This document shows, one piece after another, positions 1-7,915 of a stretch of 64,000 nt of DNA. Under the pieces are notes generated by a model that did no database searches, was not told where the DNA came from, and worked only from the letters and a program-made list of their open reading frames with translations. The first letter of the stretch is position 1. Each line of letters starts with the position of its first letter. This DNA is from Pseudomonas syringae KCTC 12500. Its GTDB lineage: Bacteria > Pseudomonadota > Gammaproteobacteria > Pseudomonadales > Pseudomonadaceae. The position numbers were made by a program, and so were the translations under genes. Where the stretch lies: assembly GCF_000507185.2 (NCBI RefSeq), contig NZ_AYTM02000002.1, forward strand, positions 1,015,501 to 1,079,500, read 5' to 3'.

Positions 1-149
1 CGCGTACTGATATTCACCACTGCGGGCGATGCCTGCTCGACCAGTCCGGTGAAGTCCGGCAGGTTTTCGGCCTGAGCCGTAGCCACCTGACCGAGCATCA
101 GCACAGCGGCAATCAATGAAAAGTAGGATTTCATGCGTGGTATCGACAT
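1..149 (-). CDS. mucD: MucD (DegP/HtrA-type periplasmic serine protease), N-terminal fragment
   Basis: Only the first 49 or so codons are inside the window; the gene runs off the left edge. The reading frame opens MSIPRMKSYFSLIAAVLML, a signal peptide ending near AQA, followed by the mature start ENLPDFTGLVEQASPAVVNI, which is typical of DegP/MucD proteases. The ATG at 149 has GGGAG four bases upstream; the ATG at 134 is an alternative. MucD is the periplasmic protease that clears misfolded proteins and restrains AlgU signalling. It lies on the same strand as algU-mucA-mucB but is separated from mucB by 284 bp in which I see no gene, so mucC is absent here. Confidence 0.85.
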   Translation of the reverse strand, partial: MSIPRMKSYFSLIAAVLMLGQVATAQAENLPDFTGLVEQASPAVVNIST

Positions 150-433
150 ATGGCTCCCGTTTGTAACGAGGAAAAAATTAAGCAGTCCGAAGCAACCGAC
201 TCAAAGACCTCAAGCAGCGATGCTCATCTCTGGATCAGCCACATGACCTCTGGAAACGACAAAAGGCCAGAGCTGCGAGGCTGTGACCTATAGAAAAAAA
301 ACAGAGTTTTTGCAATCTGCAAACCTCACCAAACATTTCAGCGCCTTTGCTCAAGCCAGGTTGAGTGCGGCCTGGCGGCTTCTGTAACCCAGGATGAAAA
401 TTTTTACATCCCGGGAGCCGTGACTCCAAATGT

Positions 434-1393
434 TTATTTATTGGCTGAAGATTCGTCGTTACGCATCGACAATGCTATGCGCTCTGCAGTGCCCATCGGA
501 ACTTCTCCGACGACCGTCACCATCATGTCGCCCTGCGGCGTTGTCAGACGGCGGGATACGGCCACTGTCGGGCCTAGCTGAGTGCGAATATCCGAAGACG
601 CGCCACCTTTAACCGTTTCGATGAACACCGAAAAACGCGCCAGACCGTCGCTGTACATGAGATGTGTCACCGGCGACTGCGTAGCGGGGTCTTTGCGTAC
701 ACCGCTGCTGCTGACGTCAAAACCCGGCGGCAGCCAGTCAGAATGCCAGGCCACAGGGCTTATGGAAGCCTCAGGCTTGGACTTCACTACAGAAACAGGC
801 TTGCAGTCAGCACTGGTCTTGAGCACCTGCTCGGACAGCACGCTAGCGGTATCGAGATCGGTAAACTGAAAACGCTCGAGCAACTGCCCCTTCTCACTCA
901 ACAGAAGCGACTTGAGCACAAGACCGGTTTCGTTATCCAGGTGCAGTTCGAGGCCGTATCGATGCTGGTCCTTGGGGGACAGCGCAACGATAGTCGCCTG
1001 ACGACCGGCCACCCTGGATTTGCCGGCAATTTTCATGTCATACCAGGCGGACAGTCTTTTGACATCGAATGCGTGGGCAGAAGAGTCGGCCGGATTGGCT
1101 ACACCCGCTTCGAGCGTGCCGCTGACGCACTGAGTAAGCCCGTCAACACGCAATACTTCCTGAGCAGAACCATCAAGCTGTAGCAAGCGCTCCTGAATAT
1201 GGCCGTCCGCTATGCGGTGCCAGATCCGGTGGGTAGAAAAACTACCGTTGCGCTCGTATACGAAGGTGCCTTGATAGCTTTGCTGCTGATCAACCTTGGC
1301 AAGACGATTTATTGCGTCTTGCGCATCATCAGCCTGTACCGGGAGGGCAAGCCATCCACCAAGCAGTAGTGGCAGTAGAGGGACGGCTCGCAT
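434..1393 (-). CDS. mucB: MucB, periplasmic sigma-E (AlgU) regulator, RseB family
   Basis: 319 residues, the usual family length. A signal peptide (MRAVPLLPLLLGGWLALPVQA) leads into a MucB/RseB domain with the conserved stretches QSYQGTFVYERNG and STHRIWH. The start is fixed by AAGGAGG seven bases before the ATG and lies 8 bp after the mucA stop, so it is in the algU-mucA-mucB operon. In the family, MucB binds the periplasmic part of MucA and shields it from the site-1 protease, so it keeps AlgU inactive until envelope stress, sensed partly as misplaced lipopolysaccharide or unfolded porins. No truncation is visible. Confidence 0.95.
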   Translation of the reverse strand: MRAVPLLPLLLGGWLALPVQADDAQDAINRLAKVDQQQSYQGTFVYERNGSFSTHRIWHRIADGHIQERLLQLDGSAQEVLRVDGLTQCVSGTLEAGVANPADSSAHAFDVKRLSAWYDMKIAGKSRVAGRQATIVALSPKDQHRYGLELHLDNETGLVLKSLLLSEKGQLLERFQFTDLDTASVLSEQVLKTSADCKPVSVVKSKPEASISPVAWHSDWLPPGFDVSSSGVRKDPATQSPVTHLMYSDGLARFSVFIETVKGGASSDIRTQLGPTVAVSRRLTTPQGDMMVTVVGEVPMGTAERIALSMRNDESSANK

Positions 1394-1401
1394 GATCCTC
1401 C

Positions 1402-1992
1402 TTAACGGTTTTCCAGACTCGCAGCACGTGCGTATGGCAACGCGCTTTCAGTGCCTTTCAACGCTGCTTCCTGGGCGTGCTGACGCAGATAGCCCGGCAG
1501 ACGCTGGTCACCTTGACCACCGCCCTGCAGTACACCGTTGGCCATAGGACCAGGTGCTTGCTCGGCGCTTTCAGTGTAGCCAGCCAGTACGGCAGGGCCT
1601 TTCACTTGCGGAACAGTCAGATTGGCAGGCTGTTGAGTCTGCTGTGCCAACTGTGCACCGGCAATGTCGTCTTGGTTATACAGGCGGACACCAGCCAGAA
1701 CGGCTACGGTAACCGACGCTGCAACGGCCAGACGACCCAGCGTACGCCAAGGACCGCGAGCTGCCTTGAGCGGGCTGACTTCATCGGCGATCGCGGCAGA
1801 TACAGCAGCCGAAATATCCAGATGAGGGACCAGCAACTCTTTGTGCATTGCTGCACGAGCAACTTGGTAACGCGACCAGGTGGCGCGGGTATCGGCATCG
1901 TCAAAGGCATTCAATACCCGACGTAATTCCAGTTCGTCCGCTTCATTATCAAGTACCGCGGACAGCGATTCCTGCAGGGCTTCACGACTCAT
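1402..1992 (-). CDS. mucA: MucA, inner-membrane anti-sigma factor for AlgU
   Basis: 196 residues, full length for pseudomonads. The N-terminal cytoplasmic anti-sigma domain (RseA_N type) starts MSREALQESLSAVLDNEAD. One membrane segment follows at about residues 84-103 (TLGRLAVAASVTVAVLAGVR), then a periplasmic tail that in the family is cut by AlgW and MucP during stress. It sits between algU and mucB with short gaps. In P. aeruginosa mucoid isolates mucA is often frameshifted; here the frame is intact, so the copy predicts normal AlgU control rather than constitutive alginate production. Confidence 0.95.
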   Translation of the reverse strand: MSREALQESLSAVLDNEADELELRRVLNAFDDADTRATWSRYQVARAAMHKELLVPHLDISAAVSAAIADEVSPLKAARGPWRTLGRLAVAASVTVAVLAGVRLYNQDDIAGAQLAQQTQQPANLTVPQVKGPAVLAGYTESAEQAPGPMANGVLQGGGQGDQRLPGYLRQHAQEAALKGTESALPYARAASLENR

Positions 1993-2025
1993 GGCGGGTT
2001 CCTCTCTTGGGCTATCGCCGCTGTC

Positions 2026-2607
2026 TCAGGATTCCTGCAACAACGGCTGCAGGGCTTTATCGATGGCTTCCCGAGCGCGGAAGATCCGAGAGCGCACGGT
2101 ACCAACTGGACACTGCATGACGCTCGCAATGTCTTCATAACTCAGACCATCGAATTCACGTAAAGTTAGTGCCGTACGTAAATCTTCCGGGAGAAGCTGG
2201 ATGGTCCGATGGACGGTGCCCTCGATCTCATCCCTCAACAATGCACGCTCCGGCGACTCTATGTCCTTGAGGCCGTGGTCGCCGTCGTAGAACTCCGCGT
2301 CTTCAGACCTTACATCGCTATCCGGTGGTCGCCGACCTCGCGAAACCAGATAGTTCTTCGCCGTGTTAATGGCGATGCGGTACAGCCAGGTGTAGAAAGC
2401 ACTGTCACCGCGAAAATTTCCGAGAGCACGATAAGCCTTGATAAAGGCTTCCTGTGCAACGTCTTGAGCCTCATGGGTGTCGTGCACGAATCGCACGATC
2501 AACCCTAGAATTTTGTGCTGATACTTCAGCACCAACAGATCAAATGCTCGCGTATCGCCACGCTGTACGCGCTCGACAAGCTGCTGATCCTCTTCCTGGG
2601 TTAGCAT
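2026..2607 (-). CDS. algU: AlgU (RpoE/AlgT), ECF sigma factor 22
   Basis: 193 residues starting MLTQEEDQQLVERVQRGD, nearly identical by eye to P. aeruginosa AlgU. Region 2 (about residues 25-95, including YQHKILGLIVRFVHD and AINTAKNYLVSRGRR) and region 4 (about 130-185, with GLSYEDIASVMQCPVGTVRS) are both complete. The ATG at 2607 has GAGGAG seven bases upstream; an in-frame GTG two codons earlier is less likely. AlgU drives alginate synthesis, osmotic and oxidative stress genes, and its own operon through the promoter at 2666-2693. It is first in algU-mucA-mucB. Confidence 0.97.
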   Translation of the reverse strand: MLTQEEDQQLVERVQRGDTRAFDLLVLKYQHKILGLIVRFVHDTHEAQDVAQEAFIKAYRALGNFRGDSAFYTWLYRIAINTAKNYLVSRGRRPPDSDVRSEDAEFYDGDHGLKDIESPERALLRDEIEGTVHRTIQLLPEDLRTALTLREFDGLSYEDIASVMQCPVGTVRSRIFRAREAIDKALQPLLQES

Positions 2608-2665
2608 GAACACTCCTCGTTAAGCATGAAGGAGTGTTGCAACTGATAGTGTTCAGGCTTGCAAA

Positions 2666-2693
2666 CATAGACTCGGGCTTTTCGCAAAAGTTC
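2666..2693 (-). promoter_or_regulatory. AlgU-dependent promoter of algU (P1 type)
   Basis: On the minus strand the sequence reads GAACTT, exactly 16 bases, then TCTATG, close to the AlgU/sigma-E consensus GAACTT-N16-TCTGA. It lies about 60 bp before the algU ATG, matching the autoregulated promoter known in P. aeruginosa. Confidence 0.8.
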
Positions 2694-2854
2694 TCCCCCT
2701 TCAAGCAAGTTTCCTGCAAGCCATCATAAAGCGTGCACGAAAAACGCAGCTCGACACGGTCGGCTGCGCGAATAGTCTTGTCGCCAGTTTCGCAGTTGAT
2801 GATCACTTATCTAACCCTGCGAAATAGACGCTGTTCCTGTGTAGGCAACCTGCT

Positions 2855-2882
2855 ATTGAGCATGGTTCTTTACAAAAAGTTC
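2855..2882 (-). promoter_or_regulatory. Possible distal AlgU-type promoter of algU
   Basis: A second GAACTT on the minus strand (2877-2882) is followed after 16-17 bases by CTCAATA, a weak match to the AlgU -10. P. aeruginosa algU has several promoters, two of them AlgU-dependent, so this is plausible, but the -10 is poor. Confidence 0.3.
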
Positions 2883-3104
2883 CATTGACACAATTGCCGG
2901 CGTGAGACTCAAACTGCTTAAAGTTCCCTTGAATCAACGCACTGGAGCATTTCCAGCGACCGAACAAAAGGAAAACAATAGGCATGCCGTCCGGGACTGG
3001 AGCACAATCCAGACCCGCCGTGGTCTCACATTGCCATGTAGGCGAGGCTATTGTGCCGTTACCCCAATACTTATACTAGTGGTCGCCAAGGGCAGAATTC
3101 GCAG

Positions 3105-4712
3105 ATGAGTCAACATTTTCAGCATGACGTACTGGTAATCGGCAGCGGCGCTGCCGGGTTGAGCCTGGCACTGACCCTGCCCGACCACCTGCGGATTGCG
3201 GTCCTGAGCAAGGGTGACCTCGCCAACGGCTCGACCTTCTGGGCGCAGGGCGGTGTTGCGGCAGTGCTGGATGACACCGACACCGTGCAATCTCATGTTG
3301 AGGACACGCTGAACGCAGGCGGCGGCCTTTGCAACGAAGACGCTGTGCGCTTCACCGTCGAACACAGCCGCGAGGCGATTCAATGGCTGATCGATCAAGG
3401 CGTGCCTTTTACCCGCGGCGATGACGCAGGCACCGACGAAAGCGGATTTGAATTTCACCTGACGCGTGAAGGCGGCCACAGCCACCGGCGGATCATTCAT
3501 GCTGCAGATGCCACGGGTGCAGCCATTTTTCGCACCCTGCTGGAACAGGCAATCAAGCGACCCAATATCGAATTGCTCGAACAGCGCGCTGCCATCGACC
3601 TGATCACCGAACGCCGTCTCGGCCTGGAAGGCAAGCGCTGCCTCGGCGCCTACGTGCTCAATCGCCACAGTGGCGAAGTAGATACTTACAGCGCGCGCTT
3701 CACAATCCTGGCGTCGGGCGGCGCCGCCAAGGTTTACCTCTACACCAGCAACCCTGACGGTGCCTGTGGCGACGGCATCGCCATGGCCTGGCGTTCCGGC
3801 TGCCGGGTAGCGAACCTTGAGTTCAACCAGTTTCACCCCACTTGCCTGTACCACCCGCAGGCCAAGAGCTTTCTGATCACCGAGGCACTGCGCGGTGAAG
3901 GGGCGTACCTCAAGCTGCCTAACGGTGAGCGGTTCATGCAACGCTTCGATGAGCGGGCAGAACTGGCGCCGCGCGATATCGTTGCCCGCGCGATAGACCA
4001 TGAGATGAAGCGGCTGGGCATCGACTGCGTGTATCTGGACATCAGCCACAAACCCGAAGCCTTCATCAAGACGCACTTCCCAACCGTCTATGAACGCTGC
4101 CTGGAATTTTCCATCGACATCACTCGCGAACCGATCCCCGTAGTCCCCGCTGCGCATTACACCTGTGGTGGCGTGATGGTGGACAGCAAGGGGCATACCG
4201 ATGTGCCGGGCCTTTACGCCATCGGCGAAACCAGCTTCACAGGCCTGCATGGCGCCAACCGCATGGCCAGCAACTCGCTGCTGGAGTGCTTCGTCTATGC
4301 CCGATCGGCCGCCGCAGACATCGAGAAGCAACTGGCTGACGTGCAGATGCCCGCCGACCTTCCGGCCTGGGACGCCAGCCAGGTCACTGACTCGGATGAA
4401 GACGTGATCATCGCGCACAACTGGGACGAGCTGAGACGGTTCATGTGGGACTACGTCGGCATTGTGCGCACCAATAAACGCCTGCAGCGCGCTCAGCACC
4501 GCGTACGCCTGCTGCTGGATGAGATTGACGAGTTTTACAGCAACTACCGAGTAAGCAGAGACCTGATCGAACTGAGGAACCTTGCTCTGGTAGCGGAACT
4601 GATGATCAGGTCTGCCATAGAACGCAAGGAATCTCGGGGCCTGCACTACACGCTGGACTATCCAGAGATGCTGCCAGAGGCTAAGGATACGATCCTTACA
4701 CCGACTTTTTGA
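3105..4712 (+). CDS. nadB: L-aspartate oxidase NadB, with 3' end replaced by an integrated element
   Basis: NadB oxidises L-aspartate to iminoaspartate with FAD, the first step of de novo NAD synthesis. The 535-residue product has the FAD-binding [11 protein letters not shown] near residue 12, the substrate-loop [13 protein letters not shown] near 246, GEGAYL, and the late [12 protein letters not shown] motif. The ATG at 3105 starts MSQHFQHD, the family start; an ORF 54 bp longer is only the open frame. Codons up to 4547 belong to the host gene. The last 55 codons (4548-4712) come from the mobile element and encode a tail closely similar in protein to the displaced host tail at 11066-11259 but with many synonymous changes, including AGA/AGG codons unlike its surroundings. 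The product should still be functional. Confidence 0.95.
   Translation: MSQHFQHDVLVIGSGAAGLSLALTLPDHLRIAVLSKGDLANGSTFWAQGGVAAVLDDTDTVQSHVEDTLNAGGGLCNEDAVRFTVEHSREAIQWLIDQGVPFTRGDDAGTDESGFEFHLTREGGHSHRRIIHAADATGAAIFRTLLEQAIKRPNIELLEQRAAIDLITERRLGLEGKRCLGAYVLNRHSGEVDTYSARFTILASGGAAKVYLYTSNPDGACGDGIAMAWRSGCRVANLEFNQFHPTCLYHPQAKSFLITEALRGEGAYLKLPNGERFMQRFDERAELAPRDIVARAIDHEMKRLGIDCVYLDISHKPEAFIKTHFPTVYERCLEFSIDITREPIPVVPAAHYTCGGVMVDSKGHTDVPGLYAIGETSFTGLHGANRMASNSLLECFVYARSAAADIEKQLADVQMPADLPAWDASQVTDSDEDVIIAHNWDELRRFMWDYVGIVRTNKRLQRAQHRVRLLLDEIDEFYSNYRVSRDLIELRNLALVAELMIRSAIERKESRGLHYTLDYPEMLPEAKDTILTPTF
4529..4547 (+). repeat. attL core (19-bp direct repeat, left copy)
   Basis: CGAGTTTTACAGCAACTAC occurs here within nadB and again at 11066-11084 where the displaced host tail begins. 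The flanking bases differ on both sides, so these 19 bp define the exchange region. Confidence 0.9.
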
Positions 4713-4752
4713 GGCACGTTTGAGGGCCTAAGCGTAGCACCTAAGGCCTCGT

Positions 4753-4784
4753 TTTGTAACAGCTTTGGACCATATTTGTCCCAG
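4753..4784 (+). repeat. Candidate arm-type integrase sites, left end
   Basis: Two 10-mers, TTTGTAACAG (4753-4762) and TTTGTCCCAG (4775-4784), recur in the same order and orientation near the other end at 10978-10987 and 10989-10998. Paired short repeats inside both ends suit arm binding by a tyrosine integrase or excisionase. The spacing differs (12 versus 1 bp), so the pairing may have another use. Confidence 0.45.
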
Positions 4785-4902
4785 CCCTGGGGTCCTTACC
4801 GCTCCCGTGCGGCTCTGAGCTAACGACCTGCGCGAGGGCCTACGGGGGTAACCGCTGGGTCTGTCTATGAGAGGTGGTCATTCAGATTTTTTTATCAGAT
4901 TT

Positions 4903-4989
4903 TCATTGAGGGACCTTGAGTTTCCCATACAGCCAGAAGGCCACATGAACAGCTACGCAGACCCAGTAGGCAGCCTGTAGCGTGTCCAT
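4903..4989 (-). CDS. Putative 28-residue single-pass membrane peptide of the element
   Basis: The frame encodes 28 residues beginning MDTLQAAYWVCVAVHVAFWL and ending KLKVPQ: one hydrophobic helix at about residues 5-20 and a short basic tail. An AAGGAG sequence six bases before the ATG is as strong a ribosome site as any in the element, and the gene starts 16 bp after the stop of the 238-aa Rha gene on the same strand. Small membrane peptides in phages include holins and superinfection-exclusion proteins, but nothing in the sequence chooses between them. It could be a chance frame; the ribosome site and operon position argue otherwise. Confidence 0.5.
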   Translation of the reverse strand: MDTLQAAYWVCVAVHVAFWLYGKLKVPQ

Positions 4990-5005
4990 GAGGTTCTCCT
5001 TGAGG

Positions 5006-5722
5006 TTACTTGGCGATTCGGCCCCAACGGTCGGTCTTGTCCTGAGCTTTATTGACAGCATTGTTCATGCTCTCAGCCTTGTGCTTGAGCCACTCATTGA
5101 GGCCCTTATGGGTGATCTTGAACAGGTGGCCGCCATTATTGGATACGACCAGATTGGACGGTTTGAGGGGCTTGATGAAACCAGCTTGCTCGTACTTGGG
5201 ATTAAGCTGTGTGTGCCCTTGGGTTGTCTTACGGGCGTTCCCCGTGTCGATCAGCAGGGCTAAAAGTTTATCGGGATGGGCGATTTCAGCGAGGCGGCAG
5301 GCTTCACGCCAGCTATAACCAACTGTACGACCCTTACGGACATGCTCATCGAAGGCAGGGGCCATTGCATTGACTCGGCTCTGTAGATCCTTAAGGGTCT
5401 CGGTGATGGCCTGAGCAGCAAAGGCTGGGTTAGCGACTTGCTCCAGTTCAATCCAGCGCCCCACCACGTTGTAGCGAAGACCAGTGTCATAGCCAGTGAT
5501 GAGGGTGAAGGTTAGGTGCTTGTCGAGGACCAGCATCGGCAGGTCTTTGTTCTGGTTGTTCTTATAGGTTGCCTCGGTGAAAGCCACGGAGGACTCCTCA
5601 GATCTGAGGGCACCTACTTGAGCAACAATCCCTCGGGCATCTCGGAGAACGTTGTCGTGACGCTTGCCAGTCAATTCAGCGATTTCAACGGTGGTCATGG
5701 TTACGATGTTATTCACGTTCAT
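5006..5722 (-). CDS. Rha-family phage regulatory protein with extra C-terminal domain
   Basis: 238 residues. The N-terminal third has the Rha pattern: VTMTTVEIAELTGKRHDNVL, then FTEATYKNNQNKDLPMLVLD and LTGYDT-type residues (TLITGYDTGLRYNVVGRW). The C-terminal half (about 140-238) resembles antirepressor C-terminal domains (PKYEQAGFIKPLKPSNLVVS, ITHKGLNEWLKH). Rha proteins are phage regulators; the founding member interferes with infection of hosts lacking integration host factor. The ATG at 5722 has AAGGA ten bases upstream; a GTG 39 bases earlier is possible. The gene follows the capsid-like gene with a gap of about 200 bp. A shorter Rha-like protein is encoded at 9178-9537, so the element carries two. 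Confidence 0.75.
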   Translation of the reverse strand: MNVNNIVTMTTVEIAELTGKRHDNVLRDARGIVAQVGALRSEESSVAFTEATYKNNQNKDLPMLVLDKHLTFTLITGYDTGLRYNVVGRWIELEQVANPAFAAQAITETLKDLQSRVNAMAPAFDEHVRKGRTVGYSWREACRLAEIAHPDKLLALLIDTGNARKTTQGHTQLNPKYEQAGFIKPLKPSNLVVSNNGGHLFKITHKGLNEWLKHKAESMNNAVNKAQDKTDRWGRIAK

Positions 5723-5920
5723 AGTGTCGATTTCCTTTTGGTAGTGCCCTTCAGGTCGCACCCACAGCCGAGCATCCAGACCCCGACAAAGGGACCCGGC
5801 ATGGCATGAAAGGCACTATCAGAAAGACTGGATTGGTTGATTGCCCAGCGACGGGCAGGTGTAGCGGTGACCCTGCCGGTCCCTCTCGGGCCGGTCTTAC
5901 GGGTCATCTTTCAAACTTTG

Positions 5921-7189
5921 TTAAGCAGCGGCAGTTACATTCACGGTGTAGGACGCCGAGAAACCACCATCAGCAGTCGTCACCTTGATTGTCGCCTTGC
6001 CCACTTTGAGACCCTTTACAGAACCTGTTGGGGATACCGTTGCGACTGAGGCATCGGATGTGGCCCATGTGATGCTCTGATTGGTGGCATTTGCAGGGGA
6101 CACAGTGGCAACGTTTGAGTATGAAGCACCCACGGCGAGGTCCTTAGAGGCGCTCTTGAGGGATACACCCGACACCGGAGTGAACAGCCTCACGTTGGTG
6201 ATCATCGGGAACGCTACAGTTTCAGTCTGAAGACCATCTTCGGTCAGCTTCACCTTGACCTTGCCGTTAGCCACGATGTCTACGGTTGTCATAATCTCAA
6301 TGTCCCACGCCTGGGCATTGCCGTTGCGGGTCGCAAGGATTTTCCAAATGTCGCCCTCACGGTTCTCACGGTAGCTCAGAGAGGTGAACATCTTCGGTAG
6401 CAAGAACAGACCGTAGTCAGTACCGCTGTAAGGCTGCACAGACGCGCCAATAAGGTTCTCGATTTCACCCACACCAGCACGCTGGGCGGCACGCTCAAGT
6501 ACAGCCACCATCGACACAGGCAGCAACACCACGAAGTCAGACAAAGAGGTGCCCACGGTCTGATTGATGTGCATCGTCAGGAGATCAATAAGATCTTCAG
6601 CAATTTCTACAGGCTTGCCCGTTGGCTTAACTTCAGAGAAAACCTCGGTACTTGCAGCGGTCGAAAGGATGCCAGCGATTTTACCCGCTGCGCTTAACTC
6701 AATGTCACGCAAGATCTTGTCAGCAGTTTGAGACATTGATGCTTCGGTAAAACCAGCAATCAAGTTGTGGTCGAGGATCGTCACGCGATGACTAATAACC
6801 AGAGCTGAATCGGTAGGTTCCGTAAAGATGATCGACCCGGCCAATACTTCGCCCTTGCTAATGGTTTGGTTATCCCAGTTCTTGCGAGGGTCGAACTTAA
6901 CGGAGCGATCAGCCATAGTGATAACTTGTTGACCGGTAGCCTCAGAGCCCGCAGGACGGAACTCGCAAGGGGTTCTCTCCATAGCAGCCTCGCGCCACTC
7001 ATCGCCATTCAAGAAGTCCTCAGCGAGTTCCACAAGGGCTTCCACATAGGCCGATGGATCGGTGCTTGCGAGTGTCTCTGCTCGTACATCGGAAGTGCTG
7101 AAGTGGATTGATGCATTGTTATCGTCAATGGCGCTGATGTTCCATTTAACGGTGTCTACATGCGGTGCTACGTACTGATTAGGTTTCAT
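5921..7189 (-). CDS. Capsid-like structural protein with C-terminal bacterial Ig-like (Big_2) domain
   Basis: 422 residues. Roughly residues 1-335 have the look of a phage major capsid protein: an N-terminal acidic arm, a long helix-rich stretch (DKILRDIELSAAGKIAGIL), a beta-rich part with DFVVLLPVSMVAVLERAAQ and GTDYGLFLLPKMFTSLSY. I cannot name the capsid family with certainty. Residues about 338-420 are a clear Big_2 Ig-like fold: VSGVSLKSASKDLAVG, ATVSPANATNQSITWATSD, ASVATVSPTGSVKGLKVGKA, ending YTVNVTAAA. Ig-like domains are common add-ons on phage capsid and tail proteins. The gene has CAGGAG upstream of its ATG, 40 bp after the 133-aa gene. Alternatives are a head decoration or other surface protein. 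Start may shift by one base. Confidence 0.6.
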   Translation of the reverse strand: MKPNQYVAPHVDTVKWNISAIDDNNASIHFSTSDVRAETLASTDPSAYVEALVELAEDFLNGDEWREAAMERTPCEFRPAGSEATGQQVITMADRSVKFDPRKNWDNQTISKGEVLAGSIIFTEPTDSALVISHRVTILDHNLIAGFTEASMSQTADKILRDIELSAAGKIAGILSTAASTEVFSEVKPTGKPVEIAEDLIDLLTMHINQTVGTSLSDFVVLLPVSMVAVLERAAQRAGVGEIENLIGASVQPYSGTDYGLFLLPKMFTSLSYRENREGDIWKILATRNGNAQAWDIEIMTTVDIVANGKVKVKLTEDGLQTETVAFPMITNVRLFTPVSGVSLKSASKDLAVGASYSNVATVSPANATNQSITWATSDASVATVSPTGSVKGLKVGKATIKVTTADGGFSASYTVNVTAAA

Positions 7190-7230
7190 AGAATTTTCTC
7201 CTGAATTAGATAGTTGGGTTCGGTCTTGGC

Positions 7231-7629
7231 TTACCAGCCGGAGTTACCACGGGATGCCGCACGGACACGGGCACCCTGATCACGAATGGCAGCGGCGCGG
7301 GCTTCCTTGTCAGCTTTGGCCTGAGCCAGTTCACGAGGCGTCCACTCACGGCAGCGCTCGGCATGGGCATCGGCTTCGCGTTGTTGACGCGCTCGCTCAG
7401 ATGCCTTTGCGGCTTTGTCTCCGTGGTACTCGCGGGCAACATCAGGAATCGCTTTGAGCGAAAGACCGGCCTCATCAAACACTTGGACGATCTCGAATTG
7501 GCGACTCTTAACGGTGCCACATTGAGCAACCAGCATGGGCAGCATGATGTTCTCTACGTACTCACGGTTCAGAACTTGCCCCGACACAGTGACTTCGTTC
7601 TTCAGGACTTTGGTGATTGTGATTTTCAT
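7231..7629 (-). CDS. Unknown 133-aa element protein, possible scaffold-like
   Basis: Starts MKITITKVLKNEVTVSG with AGGAG ten bases before the ATG at 7629. The first 70 residues look folded; from about residue 75 the chain is highly charged and alanine-rich (GDKAAKASERARQQREADAH, then AQAKADKEARAAAIRDQGAR), suggesting a long helix or coiled coil. It lies immediately upstream of the capsid-like gene in the same transcript. Phage scaffolding proteins occupy that position and often have such tails, but I recognise no family and the assignment is inference from position and composition only. Confidence 0.65.
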   Translation of the reverse strand: MKITITKVLKNEVTVSGQVLNREYVENIMLPMLVAQCGTVKSRQFEIVQVFDEAGLSLKAIPDVAREYHGDKAAKASERARQQREADAHAERCREWTPRELAQAKADKEARAAAIRDQGARVRAASRGNSGW

Positions 7630-7656
7630 TTGTTTGGATCTCCTATGAGTTGATCC

Positions 7657-7740
7657 ATTAGTCAGCCTTAGCGCCATTGAGGCACACGACCAGACGGCCA
7701 AGGAGAGAAGACCACGAAGCCTCAACTAAGGCTGACTAAT
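7657..7740 (-). ncRNA. Long bulged hairpin in the leader of the 133-aa/capsid-like operon
   Basis: A perfect 15-bp inverted repeat (7657-7671 with 7726-7740, arm ATTAGTCAGCCTTAG) continues, after a five-base bulge on one side, into seven more paired bases (7677-7683 with 7719-7725), leaving a 35-base loop. It begins 28 bases before the 133-aa ATG and is inside the leader predicted from the promoter at 7874-7901. It could be an RNase III processing site, an mRNA-stabilising structure or a DNA signal. There is no T-tract, so a terminator is unlikely. Confidence 0.6.
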
Positions 7741-7873
7741 AGATTCTGGGGTTTGGGTTATTGCAGATGATCTAACAGGAAATGGCGGAACCTGAGAGGG
7801 CATCTTTATGGACAACCGTGGCGACGGTCGCTGTAGCTGGGATAGAGAATATTTTTATTGGATTCGGTGTCTG

Positions 7874-7901
7874 TCCCAATAGTGAGGGGTTTTAAACGAC
7901 A
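7874..7901 (-). promoter_or_regulatory. T7-like phage RNA polymerase promoter, site A
   Basis: On the minus strand the site includes AAAACCCCTCACTATTGGGA. It resembles the T3 promoter core (AACCCTCACTAAAGGGA), the T7 core (CTCACTATAGGGA) and, as I recall it, the consensus of Pseudomonas phage gh-1 (AAAACCCTCACTRTGG). The predicted start, by alignment to T7, is near 7877, giving a leader of about 250 bases ahead of the 133-aa and capsid-like genes. Site B (9028-9054) is a close copy, sharing TGTCGTT, AAAACCC, TCACT and TTG blocks over about 25 bp. Confidence 0.6.
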
Positions 7902-7915
7902 CCTTGACTGATACT

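Noticed and set aside
235..429. 64-codon frame between mucB and mucD as a mucC remnant
   Set aside because: No resemblance to MucC and no membrane segment pattern.
3048..4646. 532-codon frame on the minus strand opposite nadB
   Set aside because: Shadow of nadB caused by high GC; no domain and no ribosome site.
4713..4760. Terminator after the element-borne nadB tail
   Set aside because: GAGGGCCTAAG/CTAAGGCCTC pairing needs a bulge and is followed by only TTTT; too uncertain to list.
5719..5907. 62-codon minus-strand frame between the capsid-like and Rha genes
   Set aside because: Starts 13 bp after the capsid-like stop but has no usable Shine-Dalgarno and overlaps the Rha start; too weak to list.
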